A DNA stretch of 64,000 bases, from the NCBI RefSeq assembly GCF_002847505.1, contig NZ_MXAV01000004.1:124001-188000 (forward strand), in the 5' to 3' direction. A program made the position numbers and the translations under genes. Positions 46,477-56,134 of the stretch are shown in pieces. The notes beneath the pieces are model-generated. The model ran no database searches. It was given only the letters and a program-made list of their open reading frames with translations, and was not told the DNA's origin. The stretch's first letter is position 1. Every line of letters begins with the position of its first letter. The stretch comes from Acidithiobacillus marinus (lineage in GTDB: Bacteria; Pseudomonadota; Gammaproteobacteria; Acidithiobacillales; Acidithiobacillaceae).

Positions 46477-46809
46477 ATGAAATCATCAGCGGTACTCAAA
46501 GGACTTCAGATGTCTCCGCAGAAGGCGCGCTTGGTTGCTGATCTGGTGCGTGGCAAGCCCGTCGACAAGGCTCTGGAGATTTTGCAGTTCACTAACAAGA
46601 AAGCGGCATTACCGATTCGCAAGTGCCTGGAATCTGCTATTGCCAATGCTGAAAACAATGAAGGTGCCGATGTGGACGCTCTTTACGTCGAACAGATCTT
46701 GATTGACGGTGGTGCGGTACTGAAGCGCTTTGCGGCTCGGGCAAAAGGTCGGGGCTCCCGGATCCTGAAAAGGACCAGCCATATTACGATTGTGGTCGCA
46801 GAGAGTTAA
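46477..46809 (+). CDS. rplV: 50S ribosomal protein L22
   Basis: Binds all 23S domains; its beta-hairpin narrows the exit tunnel at the macrolide site (seen near [20 protein letters not shown]). 110 residues; starts [31 protein letters not shown] precedes the ATG. Confidence 0.97.
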   Translation: MKSSAVLKGLQMSPQKARLVADLVRGKPVDKALEILQFTNKKAALPIRKCLESAIANAENNEGADVDALYVEQILIDGGAVLKRFAARAKGRGSRILKRTSHITIVVAES

Positions 46810-46820
46810 CTGAGGAAGCT

Positions 46821-47483
46821 ATGGGACAAAAAACCAATCCAGTCGGACTGCGTCTGGGAATCATTAAGAATTGGAACTCCCGCTGGTACGGGAAGGGCGA
46901 TTTCCAGGAAAAACTGCTGGAAGACATTAAAATCCGTCAGTTTATTCGCAATCGTCTTTCTGGTGGTGCGGTTTCTGACATCATCATTGAGCGTCCTGCG
47001 CGCAGCGCACGGATCACTGTACATACTGCCCGCCCCGGCATTGTGATCGGTAAGAAAGGCGAGGATATCGAGAAGCTCCGCCATGATGTGCAGAAACGCA
47101 TGGGTGTGCCGGTACACATCAATGTGGAAGAAATACGCAAGCCGGAACTTGATGCGCAATTGGTAGCCGAAAGTGTGGCGCAGCAATTAGAGCGCCGGAT
47201 CATGTTCCGCAGGGCTATGAAGCGCGCGGTGACAAATGCCATGCGCTTTGGTGCCTTGGGTATGCGCATCAATTGCGCAGGCCGTCTGGGCGGTGCCGAG
47301 ATTGCCCGTACCGAATGGTATCGTGAAGGCCGGGTGCCTTTGCACACTTTGCGGGCAGATATCGACTATGGATTTGCTGAGGCCAAGACAACCTACGGCA
47401 TCATTGGCGTCAAGGTATGGATTTTTAAAGGCGAGATTCTGGAATGGAGCACGGTGCAAAATGCCGCTGCTCACCAGAAGTGA
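46821..47483 (+). CDS. rpsC: 30S ribosomal protein S3
   Basis: Lines the mRNA entry tunnel and has helicase function with S4. 220 residues; [20 protein letters not shown] start, KH domain with [14 protein letters not shown], and C-terminal [27 protein letters not shown] precedes the ATG. Confidence 0.98.
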   Translation: MGQKTNPVGLRLGIIKNWNSRWYGKGDFQEKLLEDIKIRQFIRNRLSGGAVSDIIIERPARSARITVHTARPGIVIGKKGEDIEKLRHDVQKRMGVPVHINVEEIRKPELDAQLVAESVAQQLERRIMFRRAMKRAVTNAMRFGALGMRINCAGRLGGAEIARTEWYREGRVPLHTLRADIDYGFAEAKTTYGIIGVKVWIFKGEILEWSTVQNAAAHQK

Positions 47484-47495
47484 TAGGAGCTTCTG

Positions 47496-47912
47496 ATGCT
47501 GCAGCCTAAACGTACGAAGTTTCGGAAACAACATAAAGGACGCAATCGCGGAATGGCGACGCGTGGCAACAAGGTCAGCTTTGGTGAGTTTGGCCTTAAG
47601 GCAGTTGGCCGTGGCCGTATTACTGCCCGTCAGCTGGAAGCGGCGCGTCGTGCTATCAGTCGTCATGTGAAACGTGGTGGACGCATTTGGATTCGTATTT
47701 TCCCGGATAAACCGATCAGTAAAAAACCGGCTGAAGTCCGTATGGGTAAGGGAAAAGGTAATCCGGAATATTGGGTCGCGCTGATCCAGCCAGGAAAAAT
47801 GCTGTATGAAATGGAAGGTGTCAGTGAGGAAGTTGCACGCGAAGCATTTGCTTTGGGAGCAGCCAAACTTCCGGTGCAGACCGTATTTGTGAGTCGGCGG
47901 GTGATGGGATGA
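47496..47912 (+). CDS. rplP: 50S ribosomal protein L16
   Basis: Contacts A-site tRNA elbow. 138 residues; [18 protein letters not shown] start and [25 protein letters not shown] precedes the ATG. Overlaps rpmC (ATGA). Confidence 0.97.
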   Translation: MLQPKRTKFRKQHKGRNRGMATRGNKVSFGEFGLKAVGRGRITARQLEAARRAISRHVKRGGRIWIRIFPDKPISKKPAEVRMGKGKGNPEYWVALIQPGKMLYEMEGVSEEVAREAFALGAAKLPVQTVFVSRRVMG

Positions 47913-48103
47913 AAGCACAAGAAATACATAAGATGGATCTGGCGGGTTGCCAGGCTGAGCTGATGCTGTTGTTGGAGGAGCAATTCAAGCTTCGGATGCA
48001 GCATGCCACTGGCCAATTAGCTAAGACCACGCGTTTGCGGACTGTGCGCAGAGATATTGCCCGGGTGCGGACAGTAATAAGTGCCAAGAAGGGAGTGCAA
48101 TAA
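47909..48103 (+). CDS. rpmC: 50S ribosomal protein L29
   Basis: 64-residue two-helix protein near the tunnel exit. The [21 protein letters not shown] and [17 protein letters not shown] helices fit L29. Overlaps rplP by 4 bases and its TAA shares a base with the rpsQ ATG (TAATG). Confidence 0.94.
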   Translation: MKAQEIHKMDLAGCQAELMLLLEEQFKLRMQHATGQLAKTTRLRTVRRDIARVRTVISAKKGVQ

Positions 48104-48378
48104 TGAGTGAATCAAAAAATCCCCGCAGTCTTGTCGGCACGGTAGTCAGTGATCGAATGGATAAGACCATTGTGGTGTTGGTAGAGAGACGCATACAGCA
48201 CCCTCTCTATAAAAAATATATTCGTCGCTCCAAAAAATTTCATGCTCATGACGCAGATAATAGCTGTCACATTGGCGACACGGTAAAAATTGAAGAATGT
48301 CGGCCTTTATCCAAGACCAAAAGCTGGCGTCTGGTCAATGTCCTCAGTCAGGGCATTCGTGAAGGAGATAACGCATGA
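48103..48378 (+). CDS. rpsQ: 30S ribosomal protein S17
   Basis: Early 16S-binding OB-fold protein, 91 residues: [20 protein letters not shown], then [18 protein letters not shown] and [12 protein letters not shown]. Overlaps rplN start by 4 bases (ATGA). Confidence 0.97.
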   Translation: MSESKNPRSLVGTVVSDRMDKTIVVLVERRIQHPLYKKYIRRSKKFHAHDADNSCHIGDTVKIEECRPLSKTKSWRLVNVLSQGIREGDNA

Positions 48379-48743
48379 TACAGATGCAGACCCGGTTGAG
48401 CGTTGCAGATAATAGTGGTGCGCGCGAAGTCATGTGTATCAAGGTTCTGGGTGGTTCGCATCGGCGCTATGCGGATATTGGCGACGTTATTAAAGTCAGT
48501 ATCAAGGATGCGGTCCCGAGGGGAAAAGTCAAAAAGGGTGATGTCTACAATGCGTTGGTGGTTCGTACGCGGAAAGGCGTCCGTCGTGAAGATGGTTCTC
48601 TTATTCGCTTCGATACCAATGCTGCGGTACTGCTGAATAATCAGCTGCAGCCTATAGGCACCCGTATCTTTGGCCCTGTGACCCGTGAATTGCGCGGGGC
48701 AAATTTCATGAAAATTATTTCATTAGCGCCTGAAGTGCTGTAG
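48375..48743 (+). CDS. rplN: 50S ribosomal protein L14
   Basis: Intersubunit bridge protein, 122 residues, [20 protein letters not shown] start and [20 protein letters not shown] end. First gene of the spc set, continuous with S10 genes through the rpsQ overlap; no separate promoter was recognised. Confidence 0.98.
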   Translation: MIQMQTRLSVADNSGAREVMCIKVLGGSHRRYADIGDVIKVSIKDAVPRGKVKKGDVYNALVVRTRKGVRREDGSLIRFDTNAAVLLNNQLQPIGTRIFGPVTRELRGANFMKIISLAPEVL

Positions 48744-48752
48744 GGGATGACC

Positions 48753-49073
48753 ATGGTGAAGTTACGTAAGGATGACGAGGTCGTGATTCTGGCGGGAAAA
48801 GACAAAGGCAAACGTGGTAAGGTGCTTAAAGTCCTTCGCAAAGAGTCCCGTGTTTTGGTTGAGAAGGTGAACATGATCAAACGTCACGTGCGTCCTGATC
48901 GTATGGGCAAGCCGGGTGGTATTGTTGAGAAAGAAGCACCTTTGCACATTTCCAATGTAGCTGTATTCAATGCCACTGCTGGCACTGCTGACAGGATAGG
49001 ATATAAAGTCCTGGAAGGTGAACGCAAGGTTCGGGTGTTCAAAAGCAACGGCGAAGTTATCAGCGGCCGTTAA
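48753..49073 (+). CDS. rplX: 50S ribosomal protein L24
   Basis: Assembly initiator protein with a KOW motif ([21 protein letters not shown]). I chose the ATG at 48753 (106 residues) because AGGGG (48742-48746) is 6 bases before it but abuts the ATG at 48747. Followed by rplE after 14 bases. Confidence 0.95.
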   Translation: MVKLRKDDEVVILAGKDKGKRGKVLKVLRKESRVLVEKVNMIKRHVRPDRMGKPGGIVEKEAPLHISNVAVFNATAGTADRIGYKVLEGERKVRVFKSNGEVISGR

Positions 49074-49087
49074 GGGTAAAATATAAA

Positions 49088-49630
49088 ATGGAAGCACGTT
49101 TGCATACTTTGTACAAAAGCGCCATCGCACCCAAGCTGATGCAGGATTTCGGTTATCAAAGCGTGATGGAAGTTCCCAAAATCCAAAAAATCACCTTGAA
49201 CATGGGTGTGGGTGAAGCAGTCGGGGACAAAAAGATTCTAGAGGCTGCGGTTGGTGATATGACCAAGATCGCGGGTCAAAAACCAGTAGTTACCCGCGCA
49301 CGCAAATCAGTGGCCGCTTTCAAGATTCGTGACGGCTACCCCATCGGTTGCATGGTGACTCTGCGTGGTATGGTTATGTATGAATTTCTGGATCGCCTGG
49401 TGACCGTGGCTATTCCCCGGATTCGCGATTTTCGTGGTCTCTCACCCAAGTCCTTTGATGGTCGTGGTAATTACACCCTGGGTGTGAAAGAACAGATCAT
49501 ATTCCCGGAAATTGAATATGATAAAATTGATCGTTTGCGCGGGTTGGACGTGGTGTTCACTACCACCGCCAAGAATGATGAAGAGGGCCTTGGGCTGTTA
49601 AAAGCCTTCAAGATGCCCTTCCGGTCTTGA
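49088..49630 (+). CDS. rplE: 50S ribosomal protein L5
   Basis: Binds 5S rRNA and contacts P-site tRNA. 180 residues with [18 protein letters not shown] and [19 protein letters not shown], and C-terminal [20 protein letters not shown]. Start follows AAGGGTAAAATATAAA, a modest ribosome site. Confidence 0.97.
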   Translation: MEARLHTLYKSAIAPKLMQDFGYQSVMEVPKIQKITLNMGVGEAVGDKKILEAAVGDMTKIAGQKPVVTRARKSVAAFKIRDGYPIGCMVTLRGMVMYEFLDRLVTVAIPRIRDFRGLSPKSFDGRGNYTLGVKEQIIFPEIEYDKIDRLRGLDVVFTTTAKNDEEGLGLLKAFKMPFRS

Positions 49631-49644
49631 AGGGAGTTTGACGC

Positions 49645-49830
49645 GTGGCAAAAAAATCATTGATTGCAAAGTCCGAAAGGACCCCCAAGTTTAAGGTGCG
49701 TGCGTACCACCGTTGCAAATTGTGCGGACGTTCACGTGGTTACTATCGGAAGTTTGGTCTTTGCCGTTTGTGCTTGCGTAAGCATGCTTCGGCGGGTTCG
49801 ATTCCCGGTATTGTTAAAGCGAGTTGGTGA
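49645..49830 (+). CDS. rpsN: 30S ribosomal protein S14, zinc-binding short type
   Basis: 61 residues with Cys24, Cys27, Cys40 and Cys43 (CKLC and CRLC) forming a zinc ribbon, and the [11 protein letters not shown]-terminus. This is the short type found in Thermus and many Gram-positives; most gammaproteobacteria carry the roughly 101-residue Cys-free form. GTG start at 49645 follows AGGGAG. Confidence 0.96.
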   Translation: MAKKSLIAKSERTPKFKVRAYHRCKLCGRSRGYYRKFGLCRLCLRKHASAGSIPGIVKASW

Positions 49831-49839
49831 GGAAACACG

Positions 49840-50235
49840 ATGAGCGTAACGGACCCTATTGCTGATATGCTTACGCGCATTCGTAATGCGCAACAAGTCA
49901 ACAAGGCAAAAGTATTAATTCCAGCTTCAAAACTGAAACGGGCTATTGCTCGGGTTCTGGTAGAAGAAGGGTATGTAAGCGATTTCCGCGAGGAAACACT
50001 GGATGGACATCCCGTGTTGAATTTGACACTCAAATATTATGCCGGTTCGGGCGTGATTGCCGAGATCCGGCGGGTAAGTCGACCGGGTGTACGGATTTAT
50101 CGGGGCGCTGAAGAACTTCCCAGAGTTCGGGATGGCTTCGGAATTGCCATTATTTCCACATCACAGGGCATCATGACTGATCGTGCGGCGCGTAGCGCCG
50201 GGATTGGTGGTGAAGTACTCTGTGTGGTTTCTTAA
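49840..50235 (+). CDS. rpsH: 30S ribosomal protein S8
   Basis: Central-domain organiser and spc-operon repressor in E. coli. 131 residues with [14 protein letters not shown] and the C-terminal [25 protein letters not shown] precedes the ATG, 9 bases after rpsN. Confidence 0.97.
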   Translation: MSVTDPIADMLTRIRNAQQVNKAKVLIPASKLKRAIARVLVEEGYVSDFREETLDGHPVLNLTLKYYAGSGVIAEIRRVSRPGVRIYRGAEELPRVRDGFGIAIISTSQGIMTDRAARSAGIGGEVLCVVS

Positions 50236-50248
50236 GAGGGGATGAGGC

Positions 50249-50773
50249 ATGTCTCGAGTAGGGAAACAACCAGTAATACTACCCAAGGGCGTGGATGTGC
50301 GCATTGACAACCAGCATTTGCATGTTAAAGGCCCCAAAGGGCAAATGACCACGCCTTTTCATCCCAGTGTCAGCCTCCAGGTAGAAGACGGGATTGCGAC
50401 CTTGGAGTGGACCGAGGGTCATAATGCGTTTGGTGGGACCATGCGTGCATTGCTAAACAATATGGTACACGGCGTTTCAGTCGGTTTCGAGCAGAAGCTC
50501 GAAATTATTGGTGTGGGTTATCGGGCTCAGGCAAAAGGCAAGACCTTGAGTTTAAGTCTCGGTTTTTCGCATCCAGTGGATTATCCTGTTCCTGAAGATA
50601 TTACGATTGAAACGCCTACACAAACGGAAATCGTGATCAAGGGCATCGATAAACAGAAAATTGGTCAAATTGCCGCTGACATCCGCGCCTACCGACCCCC
50701 GGAACCCTATAAGGGCAAAGGTGTGCGTTATGCTGGTGAAAATGTCCGTCGTAAAGAAGCCAAGAAAAAATAA
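50249..50773 (+). CDS. rplF: 50S ribosomal protein L6
   Basis: Near the sarcin-ricin loop. 174 residues: [16 protein letters not shown] start, [12 protein letters not shown]-like repeat ([17 protein letters not shown]), and [17 protein letters not shown] end. GGGGATGAGG precedes the ATG. Confidence 0.97.
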   Translation: MSRVGKQPVILPKGVDVRIDNQHLHVKGPKGQMTTPFHPSVSLQVEDGIATLEWTEGHNAFGGTMRALLNNMVHGVSVGFEQKLEIIGVGYRAQAKGKTLSLSLGFSHPVDYPVPEDITIETPTQTEIVIKGIDKQKIGQIAADIRAYRPPEPYKGKGVRYAGENVRRKEAKKK

Positions 50774-50793
50774 TGGTTGAGGCAGGTTAAATC

Positions 50794-51147
50794 ATGAATA
50801 AAAATTTATCTAGACTCCGTCGTGCTCGGAAAACTCGTGCCCGGATCGCTTCGCAGGCCAAGCCCAGACTTTGCGTTTTCCGTTCGGGAAAACATATTTA
50901 CGCGCAAGTTATAGACGATTCCAAAGGGATTGTCATTGCCCAGGCATCGAGCGTTGAAGGTGAAGTTCGGGCGACCATGCCGCGTGGGGCGGATGTGGCT
51001 GCTGCTGTGACTATTGGTCAACGTGTGGCTGCCAAAGCATTGGCTGCGGGTGTTAAAGAAGTTGCTTTTGACCGAAGCGGTTATCGTTATCATGGTCGGG
51101 TGCGAGCCCTGGCTGACGCCGCCCGTGAGGGCGGATTGTCGTTCTGA
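50794..51147 (+). CDS. rplR: 50S ribosomal protein L18
   Basis: 5S rRNA-binding protein, 117 residues: RRARKTRARIASQAKPRLCV, HIYAQVIDDSKGIVIAQAS and C-terminal FDRSGYRYHGRVRALADAA. A ribosome site AGGCAGG lies 9 bases upstream. Confidence 0.97.
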   Translation: MNKNLSRLRRARKTRARIASQAKPRLCVFRSGKHIYAQVIDDSKGIVIAQASSVEGEVRATMPRGADVAAAVTIGQRVAAKALAAGVKEVAFDRSGYRYHGRVRALADAAREGGLSF

Positions 51148-51161
51148 CGGAGATCTGAAAA

Positions 51162-51692
51162 ATGGCAAGGGAAAATCGGGATAATCAACCCAGCGATGGT
51201 ATGCAGGAGAAGTTGATCCATATCAATCGTGTGTCCAAAGTGGTCAAAGGCGGTCGACAATTCGGTTTTGCGGCGTTGATGGTGGTGGGTGATGGTGATG
51301 GTAAGGTTGGCTTTGGTCGTGGTAAGGCCAAGGAAGTGCCAGCCGGTATCCAGAAGGCCACAGATCAAGCCCGTCGTTGGATGACACAAATCCCCTTGAT
51401 GCGCGGCGGTACCATTCCGTATCCCGTCGAAGGTCGTCATGGCGCTGCTCGGGTAATGTTGCGTCCCGCTCCCGAAGGTAGTGGCGTCATAGCTGGGGGC
51501 GCCATGCGTGCCGTATGTGAAGCGGTTGGTTTGCGCAACGTCGTAGCCAAGTCCTTGGGCTCTAATAATCCCATCAACGTGGTGCGTGCGACCTTTGATG
51601 CATTTAATCAACTTTCCAGCCCTCAGGCCATTGCCATGAAACGTGGCAAGAGTCTCAAGGAAATTCTTGGTGATGGAGGTCACGATGAGTAA
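51162..51692 (+). CDS. rpsE: 30S ribosomal protein S5
   Basis: Accuracy-related protein, 176 residues: [37 protein letters not shown] and [20 protein letters not shown]. Its end overlaps rpmD by 8 bases. Confidence 0.97.
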   Translation: MARENRDNQPSDGMQEKLIHINRVSKVVKGGRQFGFAALMVVGDGDGKVGFGRGKAKEVPAGIQKATDQARRWMTQIPLMRGGTIPYPVEGRHGAARVMLRPAPEGSGVIAGGAMRAVCEAVGLRNVVAKSLGSNNPINVVRATFDAFNQLSSPQAIAMKRGKSLKEILGDGGHDE

Positions 51693-51870
51693 ACAATTAC
51701 GCATCACGCTGGTAAAAAGTTTAATTGGCGTGACTGAAAAACATCGTCGGGTGATCACTGGTCTTGGTTTGCGTCGGACCAATCATACGGTTGAACGTCC
51801 AGATACGCCTGAAATCCGTGGCATGGTGAACAAAGTGCCTTATCTTTTGCGCTGGGAAGAGTTGTCATGA
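51685..51870 (+). CDS. rpmD: 50S ribosomal protein L30
   Basis: 61 residues, [20 protein letters not shown] and [20 protein letters not shown], the usual length. The ATG at 51685 has GGAGGT (51675-51680) upstream inside rpsE; the longer frame from 51643 is rejected. Overlaps rplO by 4 bases. Confidence 0.96.
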   Translation: MSKQLRITLVKSLIGVTEKHRRVITGLGLRRTNHTVERPDTPEIRGMVNKVPYLLRWEELS

Positions 51871-52304
51871 AACTAAACACGATTGCGCCAGCAGAAGGTG
51901 CTAAAAAAGATCGTCGCCGTGTTGGTCGCGGTATTGGCAGTGGTCTTGGCAAAACTGCCGGACGGGGTCATAAGGGCCAGCATGCCCGTTCTGGTGGCTA
52001 CCATAAGGTGGGTTTTGAGGGCGGACAAATGCCCTTGCAGCGCCGCATTCCGAAAAGAGGATTTCGGAATACCTTGGGGGCGAGAAGTTGTGAGGTTACC
52101 TTGACCCAATTGCAAAATGCCGCCATTGACGGCGTGGTCAATATGGAAGCACTGATCCTGCGCCGTATAGTGCGCGGTAGCCCCGATGTGGTGAAGGTCA
52201 TTATGACTGGAGAACTCGACCAAGCCATTACAGTTCGTGGTTTACGGGTGACTGCGGGTGCCAAGGCCGTTATTGAAAGTGCTGGTGGAAAGGTCGAAGA
52301 ATAA
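51867..52304 (+). CDS. rplO: 50S ribosomal protein L15
   Basis: Late assembly protein, 145 residues: basic Gly-rich N-terminal arm ([20 protein letters not shown]) and [18 protein letters not shown]. Start overlaps rpmD and its stop shares a base with the secY ATG (TAATG). Confidence 0.97.
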   Translation: MKLNTIAPAEGAKKDRRRVGRGIGSGLGKTAGRGHKGQHARSGGYHKVGFEGGQMPLQRRIPKRGFRNTLGARSCEVTLTQLQNAAIDGVVNMEALILRRIVRGSPDVVKVIMTGELDQAITVRGLRVTAGAKAVIESAGGKVEE

Positions 52305-53635
52305 TGGCCGGGTTACGTAATATCGCAGGCGCCGCACAAGGTGCTGGTAAGATCAATGAATTACGTAACCGCATTCTTTTTTTGCTGGGTGCCTTACTGG
52401 TGTTCCGGATTGGAGCCCATATTCCGGTTCCGGGTATTGATCCTGCGGCTATGGCCTCTTTTTTCAATGCACAAAGGGGCACCATCCTGGGCATGTTCAA
52501 CATGTTCTCAGGTGGTGCTTTGTCGCGTCTTACGGTTTTTGCGCTGGGAATCATGCCCTATATCAGTGCTTCAATTATTTTTCAGTTGGCTGGTTCGGTT
52601 TTCCCCAAGCTCGAAGAACTGAAAAAAGAAGGGGAATCCGGTCGCCGTAAAATTACCGAATACACGCGTTATGCCACTGTGGGCCTGGCTCTGATGCAAG
52701 GCCTTGGTATTGCTGTGGCCATTGAAAAGATGCACGCCGGCCATGTGCCCGTGGTTATTGATCCGGGTCCTTTGTTTTTGTTTACCACCACGATTTCATT
52801 GGCTTGCGGAACCGTATTCCTGATGTGGATTGGAGAGCAGATTACCGAGCGTGGAATTGGTAACGGTATCTCTTTGATCATTTTTGCCGGGATTGTAGCG
52901 GGTTTGCCTGATGCCATTGGTACAACCTTCGAATTGATGCAAACAGGACAGTTTCAACCTCTTTTTGTAGTCGCTCTCTTTGTGCTGGCACTGCTGGTAA
53001 CGGCCTTCGTGGTGTTTATGGAAAGCGCACAAAGGCGATTGCCAATTCAGTATGCCAAGCGGCAGGTTGGCCGCAAGATTTATGGTGGGCAAAGTACCCA
53101 TATGCCTCTCAAGGTCAATATGAGTGGTGTTATTCCGCCCATATTCGCTACCAGTATTCTGTTGCTACCAGCCACCCTTTCCGGTTGGTTTGCGCATGTG
53201 CCAGGAATGGAATGGCTGGCGCGTTTCGGTCAGGCCTTGAGTCCCGGATCTGCACTGTATGTGGTGGTCTTTACGACAGCCATTGTGTTTTTTGCCTTCT
53301 TTTATACGGCGATGGTTTTCAATCCCCGGGATACGGCTGACAATCTCAAGAAATCGGGAGCTTTTGTACCGGGTATTCGTCCTGGTGAACATACGGCCCG
53401 GTACATGGACAAGATCTTGACTCGCCTGACCCTCTGGGGGGCTATTTATCTGACCTTGGTGTGCTTGTTACCCGAGTTTCTCATCGTGGAATATAATGTA
53501 CCTTTTTATTTGGGCGGTACCAGCCTCTTGATTGTGGTAGTAGTCATGATGGATCTTATGGGTCAGATTCAGAGTCACCTCTTAACCCATCAATATGAAG
53601 GCTTGATTCGCAAAAACCCACTGGGCGGACGTTAA
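52304..53635 (+). CDS. secY: Preprotein translocase subunit SecY
   Basis: Ten-helix channel of the Sec translocon, 443 residues. Visible: [14 protein letters not shown] in helix 1, [14 protein letters not shown], the cytoplasmic [20 protein letters not shown] with [12 protein letters not shown], and [16 protein letters not shown] near helix 10. Between rplO and adk. Confidence 0.97.
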   Translation: MAGLRNIAGAAQGAGKINELRNRILFLLGALLVFRIGAHIPVPGIDPAAMASFFNAQRGTILGMFNMFSGGALSRLTVFALGIMPYISASIIFQLAGSVFPKLEELKKEGESGRRKITEYTRYATVGLALMQGLGIAVAIEKMHAGHVPVVIDPGPLFLFTTTISLACGTVFLMWIGEQITERGIGNGISLIIFAGIVAGLPDAIGTTFELMQTGQFQPLFVVALFVLALLVTAFVVFMESAQRRLPIQYAKRQVGRKIYGGQSTHMPLKVNMSGVIPPIFATSILLLPATLSGWFAHVPGMEWLARFGQALSPGSALYVVVFTTAIVFFAFFYTAMVFNPRDTADNLKKSGAFVPGIRPGEHTARYMDKILTRLTLWGAIYLTLVCLLPEFLIVEYNVPFYLGGTSLLIVVVVMMDLMGQIQSHLLTHQYEGLIRKNPLGGR

Positions 53636-53637
53636 GC

Positions 53638-54294
53638 TTGGCCAAACATATTATTTTTCTGGGGGCTCCTGGAGCAGGTAAAGGGACGCAGGCTCAACGT
53701 CTGTCTCAATATTTACACTTGCCTCATGTCTCTACGGGTGATATGCTCCGCGCCTCTGTTCAGTCTGGCAGTGAAATTGGTCGACGTGCAGCTGCAGTGA
53801 TGGATTCAGGCGCTTTGGTCAGCGATGATATCATCATGGATATTGTCGCCGAACGCTTGACTTTAGAAGATGCTCTGGCGGGTGTGATTTTTGACGGATT
53901 TCCGCGGACTGTTCATCAGGCGAATGCGCTGGATGCCTTGTTAGAGCGCGGTGGGAGTCAGATTTCTGCGGTGCTGCATATCGCTCTTGACGATGAAGAG
54001 ATTGTAGAGCGACTTTCTGGAAGGCGTGTCTGTTCCGGGTGTGGGGCCATCTATCATGTGCTGTATCACCCTGCCCAGACCAGTGGTAAGTGTGATATTT
54101 GCGGTGCTGATGTGGTTCAACGGGAAGATGATCATCCAGATGTAATCAGAAAACGGTTGGCTGTTTATGAAGCTGAAACAGCCCCCTTGGTGGCTTATTA
54201 TCACGATCGTCCTGCCTATCACCGTATTGATGGTCATGGTGAGACAGATGTGGTTTTTGCCAGAATCGTGGAAGCGGTGAGGGATAAGGATTAG
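53638..54294 (+). CDS. adk: Adenylate kinase with zinc-type LID
   Basis: Converts ATP and AMP to two ADP. 218 residues: P-loop GAPGAGKGTQ, DGFPRT, and NMP-binding STGDMLR. The LID carries Cys132, Cys135, Cys152 and Cys155 (CSGC and CDIC), the structural zinc site characteristic of Gram-positive long-type enzymes. Starts at TTG 53638, 2 bases after secY, with only a weak ribosome site. secY-adk-infA order is the Gram-positive arrangement (there often with map). Confidence 0.96.
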   Translation: MAKHIIFLGAPGAGKGTQAQRLSQYLHLPHVSTGDMLRASVQSGSEIGRRAAAVMDSGALVSDDIIMDIVAERLTLEDALAGVIFDGFPRTVHQANALDALLERGGSQISAVLHIALDDEEIVERLSGRRVCSGCGAIYHVLYHPAQTSGKCDICGADVVQREDDHPDVIRKRLAVYEAETAPLVAYYHDRPAYHRIDGHGETDVVFARIVEAVRDKD

Positions 54295-54513
54295 ATGTCG
54301 AAAGAAGATACTCTGGAAATGCAGGGTGAGGTCATTGAAAACTTGCCAAGTGCCACCTTCAAGGTGCGACTCGAAAATGGTTATGTGGTCAATGCCCATA
54401 TATCTGGCAAAATGCGAATGCATTATATCCGCATTTTGCCAGGTGATAAGGTGACTGTAGAAATGACGCCCTATGATTTAACCAAGGGTCGCATTATATA
54501 TCGTGCCAAATAG
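54295..54513 (+). CDS. infA: Translation initiation factor IF-1
   Basis: 72-residue OB-fold protein that blocks the A site during initiation: [20 protein letters not shown] and [19 protein letters not shown]. The ATG directly abuts the adk stop (TAGATG). Confidence 0.97.
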   Translation: MSKEDTLEMQGEVIENLPSATFKVRLENGYVVNAHISGKMRMHYIRILPGDKVTVEMTPYDLTKGRIIYRAK

Positions 54514-54522
54514 GGGAATGTG

Positions 54523-54636
54523 ATGAAAGTCAGGGCGTCTGTAAAAAAATTATGTCGTAATTGTAAGATTGTTCGTCGAAACGGCGTTGTAAGGGTTATT
54601 TGTGTGGAGCCCCGTCACAAACAGCGTCAAGGTTAA
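54523..54636 (+). CDS. rpmJ: 50S ribosomal protein L36
   Basis: 37 residues, [20 protein letters not shown] start. Cys11, Cys14, Cys27 and His32 make the zinc site, so this is the zinc-binding C+ type. AGGGGA (54512-54517) is 5 bases before the ATG. Between infA and rpsM, its usual place. Confidence 0.95.
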
Positions 54637-54695
54637 GGCGGCTAAATTTATCAGTCTGTGGGCTTGTCCCACTTGGTCTTTTGGAGGAGTTGCGG

Positions 54696-55052
54696 ATGGC
54701 CCGCATTGCTGGTGTAAATATTCCAAACAACAAGCAAATTGAAATTGCCTTGACCTATATTTACGGGATTGGCAGAAACCGTTCGCAACGTATTTTGACT
54801 GCGGCGGAGATTGCTTTTGACATGCGCGTCAAGGACATCAGCGAACCGGAGCTGGAACGCATTCGTGCCGAGGTGGCCAAGTTTCTGGTTGAAGGTGATC
54901 TTCGTCGTGAGGTCACCATGAACATCAAACGCTTGATGGATCTCGGTTGCTATCGGGGCATACGGCATCGCCGTGGGCTCCCGGTTCATGGGCAACGCAC
55001 CAAGACGAACGCACGGACTCGTAAAGGTCCTGCCAAATCGATCACACGTTAA
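54696..55052 (+). CDS. rpsM: 30S ribosomal protein S13
   Basis: 118 residues: [40 protein letters not shown] and [15 protein letters not shown] (54683-54689) fixes the ATG at 54696; the frame extending to 54600 is rejected. The 59-base gap before it holds a small GTGGG/CCCAC hairpin followed by TTGGTCTTTT, possibly part of an alpha-operon leader. Confidence 0.96.
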   Translation: MARIAGVNIPNNKQIEIALTYIYGIGRNRSQRILTAAEIAFDMRVKDISEPELERIRAEVAKFLVEGDLRREVTMNIKRLMDLGCYRGIRHRRGLPVHGQRTKTNARTRKGPAKSITR

Positions 55053-55069
55053 CTAGGAAGATTCCGGTA

Positions 55070-55465
55070 ATGGCGAAAACACAGACAAACTCCCGCGTGC
55101 GGAAGAAAGTAAAGAAGAACGTGCTCGACGGGGTCGCGCATATTTATGCATCCTTTAATAATACCATCATTACCATCAGCGATCGTCAGGGTAATGTTTT
55201 GACTTGGGCGAGTTCTGGTGGTTCGGGTTTCCGCGGATCGCGTAAAAGTACTCCCTTTGCCGCTCAGGTGGCAGCGGAAAACGCTGGGAAAAAAGCGCAG
55301 GAATATGGTGTCAAGAATCTGGATGTAGAAGTGCGTGGCCCCGGACCAGGTCGGGAAAGTACGGTTCGGGCATTGCATTCTATCGGCTTTCGCATTGCGA
55401 GTATTCGCGACGTCACGCCGATTCCTCATAACGGCTGCCGTCCGCCTAAAAAGCGGCGTGTATAA
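55070..55465 (+). CDS. rpsK: 30S ribosomal protein S11
   Basis: Platform protein, 131 residues: [39 protein letters not shown] and [19 protein letters not shown] end. Follows rpsM by 17 bases. Confidence 0.98.
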   Translation: MAKTQTNSRVRKKVKKNVLDGVAHIYASFNNTIITISDRQGNVLTWASSGGSGFRGSRKSTPFAAQVAAENAGKKAQEYGVKNLDVEVRGPGPGRESTVRALHSIGFRIASIRDVTPIPHNGCRPPKKRRV

Positions 55466-55485
55466 ATTTTAGGTGGAGGTTGTTA

Positions 55486-56112
55486 GTGGCTAAATATACG
55501 GGTCCCAGTTGTCGTTTATGTCGCCGTGAAGGTGGCAAGCTTTTTTTGAAAGGCGAAAAGTGCTTTTCGGATAAGTGTCCGGTAAGTATTCGCGCCTATG
55601 CGCCGGGTCAACATGGTCAGCGCCGGGGAAGAGTCAGTGAGTACGGCGGTCAGCTGCGTGAAAAGCAGAAAATTCGCCGGATTTATGGTGTTCTGGAAGG
55701 GCAGTTCCGCCGCTATTTTGAGCAGGCGAGTCAAAAGCGTGGCGTTACCGGTGAAATCCTCTTGCGTTTGCTGGAGCTTCGTCTGGACAATGTGGCCTAT
55801 CGTCTCGGTTTTGGTGCTTCTCGTGCTGAAGCACGGCAGGTGGTTCGTCATGGTCATGTGCTCGTAAATGGTCGTCGTGTCGATATTCCTTCTTACCAGG
55901 TGCGGGCCGGAGATGTGGTGAGTGTAGCCGAGTCAGCCCGTCAGCATGTGCGCATTGTCTCTGCGGTTGAAGCGGCAGGCGGTCGGGGTTTTCCGGAATG
56001 GGTGAGTATGGATGCCGCATCGCTGAGTGCCACCATCAAAGCCATGCCAGCGCGTGAAGATATCGCACCGGATTTGAACGAACAGGTCGTCGTGGAGTTG
56101 TACTCTAAGTAA
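55486..56112 (+). CDS. rpsD: 30S ribosomal protein S4, zinc-binding type
   Basis: 16S assembly nucleator, 208 residues. Cys9, Cys12, Cys26 and Cys31 in CRLCRREGGKLFLKG.. to SDKC form the zinc site known from Thermus S4. S4 domain begins LELRLDNVAYRLGF. GGAGG (55475-55479) is 6 bases before GTG 55486, giving MAKYTGPSC; the in-frame TTG at 55480 is rejected. Confidence 0.96.
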   Translation: MAKYTGPSCRLCRREGGKLFLKGEKCFSDKCPVSIRAYAPGQHGQRRGRVSEYGGQLREKQKIRRIYGVLEGQFRRYFEQASQKRGVTGEILLRLLELRLDNVAYRLGFGASRAEARQVVRHGHVLVNGRRVDIPSYQVRAGDVVSVAESARQHVRIVSAVEAAGGRGFPEWVSMDAASLSATIKAMPAREDIAPDLNEQVVVELYSK

Positions 56113-56134
56113 GACCGGGGGTTGAGGAAAGCTT

